From an uncultured Psychroserpens sp. (GTDB lineage: Bacteria; Bacteroidota; Bacteroidia; Flavobacteriales; Flavobacteriaceae), in NCBI RefSeq assembly GCF_947503375.1, contig NZ_CANNDQ010000001.1, positions 124,001 to 188,000 on the forward strand: 64,000 nt of DNA. The letters are read 5' to 3'. Positions 19,194-26,559 of this stretch are shown one piece after another. The notes beneath the pieces are model-generated. The model saw nothing but the letters and a program-made list of their open reading frames with translations, did no database searches and had not been told where the DNA came from. The translations under genes and the position numbers were made by a program. Within the stretch, counting starts at the first letter, position 1, and every line of letters begins with the position of its first letter.

Positions 19194-19720
19194 AAAAAGA
19201 CTCTTACAAAAGGAATCCACGGATCAGCATAAATACTTTTATTTCTGTTATATAAAACGTCATATCGTATACCAAAAGTTACGTTTCCATTTCCGTAACC
19301 TAAACCCACAAAAAGCGCTGGATACCAATAATTATCATCTTCAAAAGCAGCATCATCAAACTTTCGATTTACATTTAATTGCTCAAATTCTGCCGACAAC
19401 TGTAATTCAGGGATAGGATTGAACAAACCAATTGTACTTGCTCCAATGATTGTCGATCTAAAAAAATCATCTTGTTTATTATAAGTTCCGTTAAGCCCAA
19501 CACCAACAGCAAATTTGGAGTTGAATTCATAAATTGCACTAGGTGCTATAGTACCACTAAAAAACCCATCACCAAAACTCAGACCCAAAGCACCACCATA
19601 TCGTACATGATCCCAGAAATTGTTAGCACTATTATCTACTTGAGAAAAAACCGAAGTATAACTTGTAAAAATGATACTAACCAAATAGATTTTAGCTTTA
19701 AAAAGATTTGAAAAATTCAT
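19190..19720 (-). CDS. Probable outer-membrane beta-barrel protein, 176 aa
   Basis: The N-terminus holds a signal peptide ending TSYTSVFSQ (about residue 27). The remainder shows alternating hydrophobic and aromatic strands and Gly-rich turns (GGALGLSFGDGFF, ALFVGLGYGNGNVTFG) and ends in ...RVFF with a terminal aromatic, as in small outer-membrane barrels. It is divergent from odhA and convergent with the helical hypothetical gene. The neighbouring odhA does not by itself support any role in 2-oxoglutarate metabolism. Function unknown. Confidence 0.8.
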   Translation of the reverse strand: MNFSNLFKAKIYLVSIIFTSYTSVFSQVDNSANNFWDHVRYGGALGLSFGDGFFSGTIAPSAIYEFNSKFAVGVGLNGTYNKQDDFFRSTIIGASTIGLFNPIPELQLSAEFEQLNVNRKFDDAAFEDDNYWYPALFVGLGYGNGNVTFGIRYDVLYNRNKSIYADPWIPFVRVFF

Positions 19721-19835
19721 AATCTAAAATTTGAGTTAAATAACACCTATAAATATATCAAAATCATACCTATTTTTAGTAATTGTTGTATTTTTGCTTA
19801 AATTTTGTTGAAGCGAAAACGACTTACACCAAATA

Positions 19836-22592
19836 ATGGATAAATATTCCTTTTTAAACGCAGCACATACGGCATACTTTGCTGATTTATACGAACAATA
19901 CCAAAAAAATCCTGATTCAATTGAACCAAGCTGGAGAGCCTTTTTCCAAGGTTACGATTTTGGAAGTGAAAGTTATGGAATGGATGGTGAAATTGCTGAA
20001 GGTGTCACTACTCAAATTCCTGAGCATGTTCAAAAAGAATTTCAAGTAGTTAAACTTATTGATGGATATAGAAACAGAGGCCATTTATTTACAAAAACCA
20101 ATCCTGTTCGCGAGCGCAGAAAGTATGCGCCTACATTAGAGATCGAGAACTTTGGATTATCAGAAAACGATTTAGATACGGTATTTTCTGCTGGTGATAT
20201 TTTAGGTATAGGAAAAACAACGCTGCGACAAATAGTAGACCATCTCGAAAAGATATATTGCGACTCGATTGGTGTCGAGTATATGTACATAAGGAAGCCT
20301 GAGGAGATTGAGTGGATTCAAAACAAACTTAATATCAACGATAATCAACCACAATTCTCAACTGAACAAAAAAAGCACATTCTCAAAAAATTGAATGAAG
20401 CTGTATCGTTCGAAAGTTTCTTACACACCAAATATGTTGGTCAAAAACGTTTTTCTCTAGAAGGCAACGAATCTCTAATCCCAGCTTTAGATTCTCTTAT
20501 TGAAAATGCATCTGAGCATGGTGTAAAGGAGTTTGTCATGGGAATGGCGCATCGTGGTCGACTGAGTACATTAACAAATATCTTTGGTAAATCGGCTAAA
20601 GACATCTTTAGTGAGTTTGATGGTAAAGACTATGAACAAAAGGTATTTGATGGTGATGTGAAATACCATTTAGGTTGGACAAGCAATCGTGTTACAGATG
20701 GCGGTAAAAAGATAAACCTTAACATTGCTCCTAATCCTTCACACTTAGAAACTGTTGGTGCAGTAGTTGAAGGTATTGCAAGAGCTAAACAAGATGATAA
20801 ATACCACGAAAACCCTTCTCAAGTATTACCAATAATTGTACATGGTGATGCAGCAATTGCTGGTCAAGGTTTAGTTTATGAGATCATCCAAATGGCTCAA
20901 CTTGACGGCTATAAAACCAATGGGACGATACACATTGTGGTAAACAACCAAATAGGGTTTACAACCAATTATTTAGATGGTCGCTCAAGTACTTATTGTA
21001 CAGATGTTGGAAAAGTTACCTTATCTCCTGTTCTGCACGTTAATGCAGATGATGCTGAAGCAGTAGTTCATGCAATGCTATTTGCACTTCATTTCAGGAT
21101 GAAGTTTAAACGTGACGTTTTTATTGATTTATTAGGTTACAGAAAATATGGGCATAATGAAGGTGATGAACCTCGTTTTACACAGCCTAAATTATATAAA
21201 GCTATTTCTAAGCATAAAAACCCAAGAGATATTTATGCAGAGAAATTAATTGCTGAAGGGGTTATAGATAATGATTATGTTGCTCAATTAGAAAAACAAT
21301 ATAAAGATAAACTTGAGGTTAAATTAGAAGATTCTAGAAAAATAGATAAGACAGTCATCACACCTTTTATGCAAGACGAATGGATAGACTTTCAAACAGT
21401 TGTAGAAGATAAAATGATGCAACCAATTGATACTACATATTCTAAAGAAGGGCTCGCTAAAATCACGAAAGTGATCTCTAATTTACCTGAAGACAAAAAA
21501 TTCATCCGTAAAATAGAACGTTTAGTACAATCACGTCAAACCATGTTTGACGAAAACAAATTAGATTGGGCTATGGCAGAACATCTAGCTTATGGAACAC
21601 TTCTAGAAGAAGGTTATGATGTACGTATTTCTGGACAAGATGTTGAACGTGGTACATTCTCACATCGCCATGCAGTCATAAAGGTAGAAGACAGTGAAGA
21701 AGAAATTTTATTACTTAATCAAATTAGTGATCATCAAGGAAAATTCTATATCTATAATTCGCTACTTTCAGAATATGGTGTTGTTGGTTTTGATTATGGA
21801 TATGCCATGGCCAGCCCTAAAACCTTAACCATTTGGGAAGCACAGTTTGGAGACTTTAGCAATGGCGCTCAGATCATGTTAGATCAATACATTTCAGCTG
21901 CTGAAGACAAATGGAAACTTCAAAACGGACTCGTGATGCTCTTACCACATGGGTACGAAGGCCAGGGAGCAGAGCACTCCTCTGGGCGCATGGAACGTTA
22001 TTTACAACTCTGTGCCAAAGACAATATGTATGTAATGGATTGTACAACGCCAGCTAACATGTACCATTTGCTTCGTAAACAAATGAAGGCAGAATTTAGA
22101 AAACCATTAATCGTCTTCACTCCAAAAAGTTTATTGCGCCATCCTTTAGTTGTTTCATCGGTAGATGAATTTGCCAATGGAAGCTTTCAAATGCTCATTG
22201 ACGATCATTCAGCAAAAGCAGATAAAATAAAAACGTTAGTATTCGTTACAGGTAAATTTTACTACGATTTATTAGAGCAAAGAGAAAATCTAAAGAGAGA
22301 TGATGTTGCTCTAGTAAGAATTGAACAACTTTTTCCGTTACCAGAAAAACAAATTAAAGAAGCTCTAAAAAAATATAAAAATGCAGACGATATTGTCTGG
22401 GCTCAAGAAGAGCCCAGAAATATGGGAGCTTACAGTCATATGCTAATGCATTTAGATGAGGCTAAAAACTTTAGAGCAGCAACTCGAAGACCTTATGGTG
22501 CACCAGCAGCTGGTAGTAGTGTGCGTTCCAAAAAACGTCATCAAGAAGTCATTGATTTTGTATTTGACAAAACTAAAAACAACCAACGATAA
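19836..22592 (+). CDS. odhA: 2-oxoglutarate dehydrogenase E1 component
   Basis: A 918-residue thiamine-diphosphate enzyme that decarboxylates 2-oxoglutarate in the TCA cycle and transfers succinyl to E2. It starts with the usual SFLNAAHTAYFADLY and contains SWRAFFQGY, GMAHRGRLSTL, the TPP/Mg region GDAAIAGQG with NNQIGFTT, and the C-terminal PHGYEGQGAEHSSGRMER. A TATTTTTG -7 box (19789-19796) lies about 40 bp upstream. The E2 gene follows after a 77-bp gap. E3 is not in the window. Confidence 0.97.
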   Translation: MDKYSFLNAAHTAYFADLYEQYQKNPDSIEPSWRAFFQGYDFGSESYGMDGEIAEGVTTQIPEHVQKEFQVVKLIDGYRNRGHLFTKTNPVRERRKYAPTLEIENFGLSENDLDTVFSAGDILGIGKTTLRQIVDHLEKIYCDSIGVEYMYIRKPEEIEWIQNKLNINDNQPQFSTEQKKHILKKLNEAVSFESFLHTKYVGQKRFSLEGNESLIPALDSLIENASEHGVKEFVMGMAHRGRLSTLTNIFGKSAKDIFSEFDGKDYEQKVFDGDVKYHLGWTSNRVTDGGKKINLNIAPNPSHLETVGAVVEGIARAKQDDKYHENPSQVLPIIVHGDAAIAGQGLVYEIIQMAQLDGYKTNGTIHIVVNNQIGFTTNYLDGRSSTYCTDVGKVTLSPVLHVNADDAEAVVHAMLFALHFRMKFKRDVFIDLLGYRKYGHNEGDEPRFTQPKLYKAISKHKNPRDIYAEKLIAEGVIDNDYVAQLEKQYKDKLEVKLEDSRKIDKTVITPFMQDEWIDFQTVVEDKMMQPIDTTYSKEGLAKITKVISNLPEDKKFIRKIERLVQSRQTMFDENKLDWAMAEHLAYGTLLEEGYDVRISGQDVERGTFSHRHAVIKVEDSEEEILLLNQISDHQGKFYIYNSLLSEYGVVGFDYGYAMASPKTLTIWEAQFGDFSNGAQIMLDQYISAAEDKWKLQNGLVMLLPHGYEGQGAEHSSGRMERYLQLCAKDNMYVMDCTTPANMYHLLRKQMKAEFRKPLIVFTPKSLLRHPLVVSSVDEFANGSFQMLIDDHSAKADKIKTLVFVTGKFYYDLLEQRENLKRDDVALVRIEQLFPLPEKQIKEALKKYKNADDIVWAQEEPRNMGAYSHMLMHLDEAKNFRAATRRPYGAPAAGSSVRSKKRHQEVIDFVFDKTKNNQR

Positions 22593-22669
22593 ATGAATTA
22601 AACTTCTTTACTAAAAGAAACACCGAATAAATAAACTGATACAAACGCTTAAAATAAAATTATAGAACG

Positions 22670-23887
22670 ATGATTTTAGAAATGAAAGTTCCCTCTCCAG
22701 GAGAATCAATCACAGAAGTAGAAATTGCAGAATGGTTAGTTTCTGATGGAGATTATGTTGAAAAAGATCAAGCTATAGCTGAGGTGGATAGCGATAAAGC
22801 AACCTTAGAATTGCCTGCTGAGGCCAGTGGAACAATTACACTTAAAGCAGAAGAAGGTGATGCTGTTGAAGTAGGAGCTGTGGTATGTTTAATCGATACA
22901 AGCGCTACTAAACCCGAAGGTGATACTCCAGCTACGGCTAAAGAAGAGAAAAAAGAGGAAGCACCTAAGCAAGAAGAGGCTAAATCAGTTATTTCAGAAA
23001 CCAAAACCTATGCTACTGGTACTGCGAGTCCAGCAGCTAAAAAAGTTTTAGCAGAAAAAGGAATAGAAACTTCGTCTGTCTCTGGCACAGGGAAAGACGG
23101 TCGTATAACTAAAGAGGATGCGATCAATGCTGTCCCTTCAATGGGAACGCCTACAGGAGGTAATAGAGGAACATCTCGTAGTAAAATGTCTATGCTTCGA
23201 AGAAAAGTTGCTGAACGATTAGTAGAAGCAAAAAACACTACAGCGATGTTAACTACATTTAATGAAGTTGATATGTCTCCTATTTTTGAATTACGTAAAC
23301 AATATAAAGAAGACTTCAAAGCAAAACATGGTGTAAGCCTTGGGTTCATGAGTTTCTTTACATTAGCTGTAGTTCGTGCACTTAAGCTTTATCCTGCTGT
23401 AAACTCAATGATCGACGGAAAAGAAATGATTTCTTATGATTTTTGTGATATCAGTATTGCGGTTTCAGGCCCTAAAGGGTTAATGGTTCCAGTCATAAGA
23501 AATGCAGAAAATTTAAGTTTTAGAGGTGTTGAAGCTGAAGTTAAACGTTTAGCAATTCGTGCTCGTGATGGGCAAATTACTGTTGACGAAATGACAGGTG
23601 GTACATTTACCATCTCAAATGGTGGTGTGTTTGGTAGTATGTTATCTACTCCAATTATCAACCCTCCGCAAAGTGGTATCTTAGGAATGCATAATATTGT
23701 TGAGCGTCCAGTAGCCATTGACGGAAAAGTAGAAATAAGGCCTATTATGTTCGTGGCATTGTCTTACGATCATAGAATTATTGATGGTAAAGAAAGTGTT
23801 GGATTCTTAGTAGCTGTTAAAGAGGCTCTAGAAAACCCAACTGAGTTGTTAATGAACAATGATGTAAAAAAAGCACTTGAAATGTAA
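22670..23887 (+). CDS. odhB: Dihydrolipoyllysine-residue succinyltransferase (E2 of 2-oxoglutarate dehydrogenase)
   Basis: A 405-residue protein: lipoyl domain (about 1-77, with the lipoylated Lys in [11 protein letters not shown]), a Glu/Lys/Ala-rich linker, a peripheral subunit-binding domain (about 120-155, [12 protein letters not shown]), and a catalytic core with SYDHRIIDG. Only one lipoyl domain is present, as usual for the succinyl enzyme. It lies directly after odhA in the same orientation and a strong terminator follows. Confidence 0.97.
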   Translation: MILEMKVPSPGESITEVEIAEWLVSDGDYVEKDQAIAEVDSDKATLELPAEASGTITLKAEEGDAVEVGAVVCLIDTSATKPEGDTPATAKEEKKEEAPKQEEAKSVISETKTYATGTASPAAKKVLAEKGIETSSVSGTGKDGRITKEDAINAVPSMGTPTGGNRGTSRSKMSMLRRKVAERLVEAKNTTAMLTTFNEVDMSPIFELRKQYKEDFKAKHGVSLGFMSFFTLAVVRALKLYPAVNSMIDGKEMISYDFCDISIAVSGPKGLMVPVIRNAENLSFRGVEAEVKRLAIRARDGQITVDEMTGGTFTISNGGVFGSMLSTPIINPPQSGILGMHNIVERPVAIDGKVEIRPIMFVALSYDHRIIDGKESVGFLVAVKEALENPTELLMNNDVKKALEM

Positions 23888-23918
23888 TTGTTACATACTC
23901 ACTCCATTTTGAAAATAC

Positions 23919-23956
23919 AAAAAAGCGCAATTCATAAATATGGATTGCGCTTTTTC
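23919..23956. terminator. Bidirectional terminator between odhB and the 36-aa ORF
   Basis: Nearly perfect complementary arms at 23919-23934 and 23941-23956 share the core AAAAAGCGCAAT / ATTGCGCTTTTT. T-runs occur on both strands, so it can serve odhB (plus) and the small minus-strand ORF ending at 23984. Confidence 0.88.
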
Positions 23957-23983
23957 TTCCTAATAAAAATAACTAACTAATAA

Positions 23984-24094
23984 CTAAAAAAAATTAACTA
24001 TAATATTTATTGCTATAATCAAAATGGCGCTAACAATTAAGCCACTTATAAATACTTTATTTGTTAGGCTAGCTTTGTTTTTCATTGTTTCCAT
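23984..24094 (-). CDS. Candidate 36-aa single-span membrane peptide
   Basis: The ATG at 24092-24094 (minus) opens 36 codons starting METMKNKASLTNKVF; a second ATG three codons later (24085) is an alternative start. A hydrophobic helix (ISGLIVSAILIIAINIIV) fills the C-terminal half and the stop is TAG at 23984-23986. It is bounded downstream by a good terminator. Upstream is the third palindrome-promoter unit, whose hairpin has only a weak T-tract, so read-through transcription into this ORF is plausible. Expression is unproven and I recognise no family. Confidence 0.45.
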   Translation of the reverse strand: METMKNKASLTNKVFISGLIVSAILIIAINIIVNFF

Positions 24095-24124
24095 TTTTAT
24101 AAGTTTTTGATTGCTTTTTATCTT

Positions 24125-24226
24125 TTAATAAAGCTCTGGAACATTACGTTCCAGAACTTTAACCCTAATAATTAATCACGTGATTAATTAAAGTGCTACA
24201 TATATCTCCCTTAAATAATATAGCAT
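24125..24226 (-). ncRNA. Predicted small RNA C (third palindrome-promoter unit)
   Basis: A predicted transcript from about 24226 down to a hairpin at 24130-24142 / 24148-24160 (AAAGCTCTGGAAC arms with one G-U pair). It retains TGCTAT and AAGGGAGA, which are also found in RNA A. It also contains a perfect 22-bp palindrome (24169-24190). The U-tract after the hairpin is weak, so it may instead be the leader of the 36-aa ORF. No rRNA, tRNA or known RNA family is recognisable. Confidence 0.45.
24169..24190. repeat. Perfect 22-bp palindrome within unit C
   Basis: The arms TAATTAATCAC and GTGATTAATTA are contiguous and perfectly complementary. It could be an internal hairpin of RNA C or a second protein-binding site (core CACGTG). 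Confidence 0.6.
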
Positions 24227-24230
24227 GCAG

Positions 24231-24278
24231 TAAAATTCGTGTATTTAACGATGCAACACAATACGTAGAACTACGTAT
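24231..24278 (-). promoter_or_regulatory. Operator-promoter of unit C
   Basis: The palindrome TACGTAGAACTACGTA (24262-24277, 7-2-7) abuts a TTG (plus CAA 24259-24261). The -7-like element GAATTTTA (plus 24231-24238) follows after a 20-bp spacer. The palindrome centre lies about 43 bp upstream of the predicted start. Confidence 0.65.
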
Positions 24279-24344
24279 ATGGCTTATTTTAACATGTAAT
24301 GTATTGAAAACTAATGTTTTGAGAAATGTTAAAATTTATAATTA

Positions 24345-24415
24345 ATAAAAAAAGCTCTAAATCATAACAATTCAGAGCTTTAGTCCTTTACTTCAAAAGG
24401 AAATTGATTAATAGC
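24345..24415 (-). ncRNA. Predicted small RNA B (second palindrome-promoter unit)
   Basis: About 70 nt, from about 24415 to a terminator hairpin with arms AAAGCTCT (24351-24358) and AGAGCTTT (24374-24381) and a T-run on the minus strand. Its 5' end shares TTGCTATTAAT with RNA A; this is perfectly complementary to the 11 nt before the response regulator start codon. It also has a small CCTTT/AAAGG hairpin. No long ORF is present. Confidence 0.55.
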
Positions 24416-24419
24416 AATA

Positions 24420-24467
24420 CAAATCTCGGTAATAAATGAAAGCGATACAATACGTAGTTCTACGTAT
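24420..24467 (-). promoter_or_regulatory. Operator-promoter of unit B
   Basis: The palindrome TACGTAGTTCTACGTA (24451-24466) abuts TTG (plus CAA 24448-24450). The -7-like GAGATTTG (plus 24420-24427) follows after exactly 20 bp. Confidence 0.7.
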
Positions 24468-24483
24468 ATTTTCATTATTTTAA

Positions 24484-24553
24484 TAAAAAAAGCTCTAGAT
24501 CAATGACAATCTAGAGCTTTGTAAAAAATAATTCTCCCTAAAGAATTAATAGC
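24484..24553 (-). ncRNA. Predicted small RNA A (first palindrome-promoter unit)
   Basis: About 70 nt, from about 24553 to a terminator with 12-bp arms AAAGCTCTAGAT (24489-24500) and ATCTAGAGCTTT (24509-24520), followed by a run of T on the minus strand. The 5' end contains TTGCTATTAAT and, a few bases on, AGGGA. Both can pair with the leader of the response regulator mRNA just upstream of its ATG. No start codon with a meaningful frame is present, so a regulatory RNA is more likely than an mRNA. Confidence 0.6.
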
Positions 24554-24557
24554 AATA

Positions 24558-24605
24558 CAAATATCTGCATTAAATACTAGGAAGTCAATACGTAGTTCTA
24601 CGTAT
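24558..24605 (-). promoter_or_regulatory. Operator-promoter of unit A, overlapping the response regulator stop codon
   Basis: The palindrome TACGTAGTTCTACGTA (24589-24604) overlaps the last two codons and stop of the response regulator gene. It abuts TTG (plus CAA 24586-24588), and GATATTTG (plus 24558-24565) follows after exactly 20 bp. Confidence 0.7.
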
Positions 24606-25233
24606 ATTTTGATAAAAATTCTTCATGCTCTTTTGCATATAGAATAATGCTATTGGCCTTAGACTCTAAATTCAGCTTAGAGCGTATATGACTCTTGTGT
24701 TTCTCCACCGTACGATCCGAACAACTCAAAATAACACTAATTTCTTTAGCAGTTTTATTTTGAGCTGTTAGCTGTAAGACTTTCATTTCAGTATCTGTAA
24801 GCATTTCCAATTCGTGTGGTATTTGCTTTATTTCGAGATACTCAATAAGCTCTGGACTAAAGTATGAGCGTTCTTCTAATACATTTGCAATACAATTTTC
24901 AACCTCTTCAATTGCAAATTCCTTTAAGATATAACCGTAAATACCCAATGATTTTGCTTCATTGTAAATAGTTTCACTCTTCTCAAAAGTGATAATGATG
25001 ATTTTCGTTGATAAGCCAGATTCTTTACATTTTTTTGCTACTTGCAACCCTGTTAAATAAGGCATCTGTATATCCAAAATAGCGATATCAGGTTTATGAG
25101 CATTTATAAGTGTAAATGCTTCTTTTCCATTTTTTGCACTGGCAATAACATTAAATTGTTTTTCTATGAGAAAATCTTTAAGCCCTTTGAGTATAAGAGG
25201 GTGATCATCAGCTATAAGTATAGATGTAGGCAT
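24598..25233 (-). CDS. NarL/FixJ-family response regulator (receiver + LuxR-type HTH), orphan
   Basis: 211 residues. The receiver domain (about 1-120) has acidic D9-D10, phospho-acceptor D54 (AILDIQMP), T82 and K104 (YILKEFA), so it looks phosphorylation-competent. The LuxR-type DNA-binding domain (about 143-205) reads LTDTEMKVLQLTAQNKTAKE with recognition helix SDRTVEKHKSHI. No histidine kinase gene is adjacent. Three 7-2-7 palindromes lie at or just after its 3' end in front of small co-directional transcription units, which makes it the obvious candidate to bind them. An 11-nt segment right before its ATG (25234-25244) is complementary to the 5' ends of two of those RNAs. Confidence 0.93.
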   Translation of the reverse strand: MPTSILIADDHPLILKGLKDFLIEKQFNVIASAKNGKEAFTLINAHKPDIAILDIQMPYLTGLQVAKKCKESGLSTKIIIITFEKSETIYNEAKSLGIYGYILKEFAIEEVENCIANVLEERSYFSPELIEYLEIKQIPHELEMLTDTEMKVLQLTAQNKTAKEISVILSCSDRTVEKHKSHIRSKLNLESKANSIILYAKEHEEFLSKYT

Positions 25234-25255
25234 TTGCTATTAATGTGAGGGATTC
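25234..25255 (-). promoter_or_regulatory. Putative small-RNA pairing site in the response regulator leader
   Basis: On the minus strand the leader reads TCCCTCACATTAATAGCAA immediately before ATG. ATTAATAGCAA (25234-25244) is the exact reverse complement of TTGCTATTAAT in RNAs A and B. TCCCT is complementary to AGGGA in RNAs A and C. Pairing would cover the ribosome entry site. Confidence 0.5.
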
Positions 25256-25297
25256 AATTATAAAGATAAGCACATTTTATTAAAGACATTGTAAATC

Positions 25298-25732
25298 TTA
25301 TAATTTTAAATACAAATATTTTTTTTCGTAGTCAATTACAGCTTTTCCTTTTTTAAGAATGTCTGCCCCTATAATACCATCAACAGGTTTTGCATCATGA
25401 CTTGTCAAAGCTGTATTTACATGAGTGAGGTTAAATAATATTAAAGCCACTTTATCCTTTTTCCACTTGCCGATCTTTAGCTTGTTATCTTTAGAAACTT
25501 GAGTAACCATATCAATAGCACCTGCTCCTGCCGCCTTTATATCACTATTCTTAGCTTTCAAATTAAAGGTCTTTATCGCTTCAAAACCAACACATGAACT
25601 TGAAGCTCCAGTATCTAAAATAAACAATCCTTTAACCCCATTTACTTTGACTATAATTTCAAAATGATTGGTTTTTGTTAAGTGCAGTTTAATCTTAGTA
25701 TACCCTCTATTTAGTAAGAAATCTTGAAGCAT
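25298..25732 (-). CDS. Retropepsin-like (clan AA) aspartic protease
   Basis: A 144-residue single-lobe protein with the catalytic signature D40-T-G-A-S-S (LFILDTGASSSCVG). The second conserved segment VDGIIGADILKKGKAVIDY resembles the hydrophobic-Gly and Ala/Asp-Ile-Leu motif of retropepsins. Single-lobe enzymes must dimerise to build the active site. There is no signal peptide, so it is cytoplasmic. It is transcribed alone toward the response regulator. Substrate unknown; the protease call rests on these two motifs. Confidence 0.82.
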   Translation of the reverse strand: MLQDFLLNRGYTKIKLHLTKTNHFEIIVKVNGVKGLFILDTGASSSCVGFEAIKTFNLKAKNSDIKAAGAGAIDMVTQVSKDNKLKIGKWKKDKVALILFNLTHVNTALTSHDAKPVDGIIGADILKKGKAVIDYEKKYLYLKL

Positions 25733-25776
25733 GTTTATTACTTTTATTTTTTACAAATATAATCTTATAAAACAAC

Positions 25777-25784
25777 TATTTTTG
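25777..25784 (+). promoter_or_regulatory. -7 element 4 bp before the tatD start codon
   Basis: TATTTTTG is separated from the ATG at 25789 by only TATT, implying a leaderless or nearly leaderless transcript. Confidence 0.5.
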
Positions 25785-25788
25785 TATT

Positions 25789-26556
25789 ATGATAATAACA
25801 GATACGCACACACATTTGTATAGCGAAGCTTTCGAAGAAGATCGGGATGAGATGATAAAACGAGCACTTGATGCTAATGTAAAACGTTTTTTCATTCCTG
25901 CGATTGACTCAAATTATACCGATGCAATGCTTCAGCTAGAAAAGAACTATCCAGATTATATGTTCTTAATGATGGGTCTGCATCCTACATCTGTGAAAAG
26001 CAATTATCTTAATGAATTGAAACATGTTGAAGACATGTTGGCTAAACGTAAATTTTATGCTGTTGGTGAAATAGGAATTGATTTATATTGGGATACGTCA
26101 ACATTAGACATTCAAAAGAGCGCATTTAAACATCAAATACAATTAGCTAAAAAATATAGTTTACCAATCGTTATTCATTGTAGAGACGCCTTTGACGAAA
26201 TTTTCGAAGTGTTAGAAACTGAAAAAGACGATGATTTATTTGGAATCTTTCACTGTTTCACAGGAACATTAGAGCAAGCAAACAGAGCTATATCTTTTAA
26301 TATGAAATTAGGCATAGGTGGTGTAGCCACTTTTAAAAATGGTAAAATTGATCAATTCTTAAATCAGATAGATTTAGAATATATTGTATTGGAAACAGAT
26401 TCGCCTTATTTAGCTCCTAAACCTTATCGGGGAAAGCGCAATGAAAGTATGTACATTGCTCAAGTATTAAAAAAATTATCTGAGATCTATTCAGTTTCAG
26501 AAGAAAAAATTGCCGAAATTACCACTAAAAATTCTAAAGCTATTTTCAATATCTAA
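25789..26556 (+). CDS. TatD-family metal-dependent DNase
   Basis: A 255-residue TIM-barrel hydrolase of the TatD family. Visible metal ligands are DTHTHLY at residues 5-11, GEIGID with E near 95, PIVIHCRDA, FHCFTG and ETDSPYLAP. Family members act as 3'-5' exonucleases or deoxyribonucleases in DNA quality control. The asparaginase gene follows after 3 bp, so they share an operon. YcfH-type and TatD-type cannot be separated by eye. Confidence 0.92.
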   Translation: MIITDTHTHLYSEAFEEDRDEMIKRALDANVKRFFIPAIDSNYTDAMLQLEKNYPDYMFLMMGLHPTSVKSNYLNELKHVEDMLAKRKFYAVGEIGIDLYWDTSTLDIQKSAFKHQIQLAKKYSLPIVIHCRDAFDEIFEVLETEKDDDLFGIFHCFTGTLEQANRAISFNMKLGIGGVATFKNGKIDQFLNQIDLEYIVLETDSPYLAPKPYRGKRNESMYIAQVLKKLSEIYSVSEEKIAEITTKNSKAIFNI

Positions 26557-26559
26557 ATC

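Noticed and set aside
19190..19720. Assigning the 176-aa protein a role in 2-oxoglutarate metabolism because it neighbours odhA
   Set aside because: It has a signal peptide and barrel-like strands, and is transcribed divergently. Proximity alone does not support an enzymatic role.
23008..23718. Two minus-strand frames (113 and 94 codons) inside odhB
   Set aside because: Shadows of a conserved E2 gene in AT-rich DNA; no independent evidence.
24345..24553. GGA motifs in the predicted RNAs as CsrA/RsmA-binding sites
   Set aside because: The analogy with RsmY/Z is attractive, but csrA is generally not found in Bacteroidota and none is in the window. The antisense match to the regulator leader explains the sequence better.
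24169..24604. Reading the three TACGTAG palindromes as a CRISPR array or mobile-element ends
   Set aside because: Only three copies, unequal spacing (189 and 138 bp), spacers are themselves paralogous, and each copy sits in a fixed promoter geometry. No cas or transposase genes are present.
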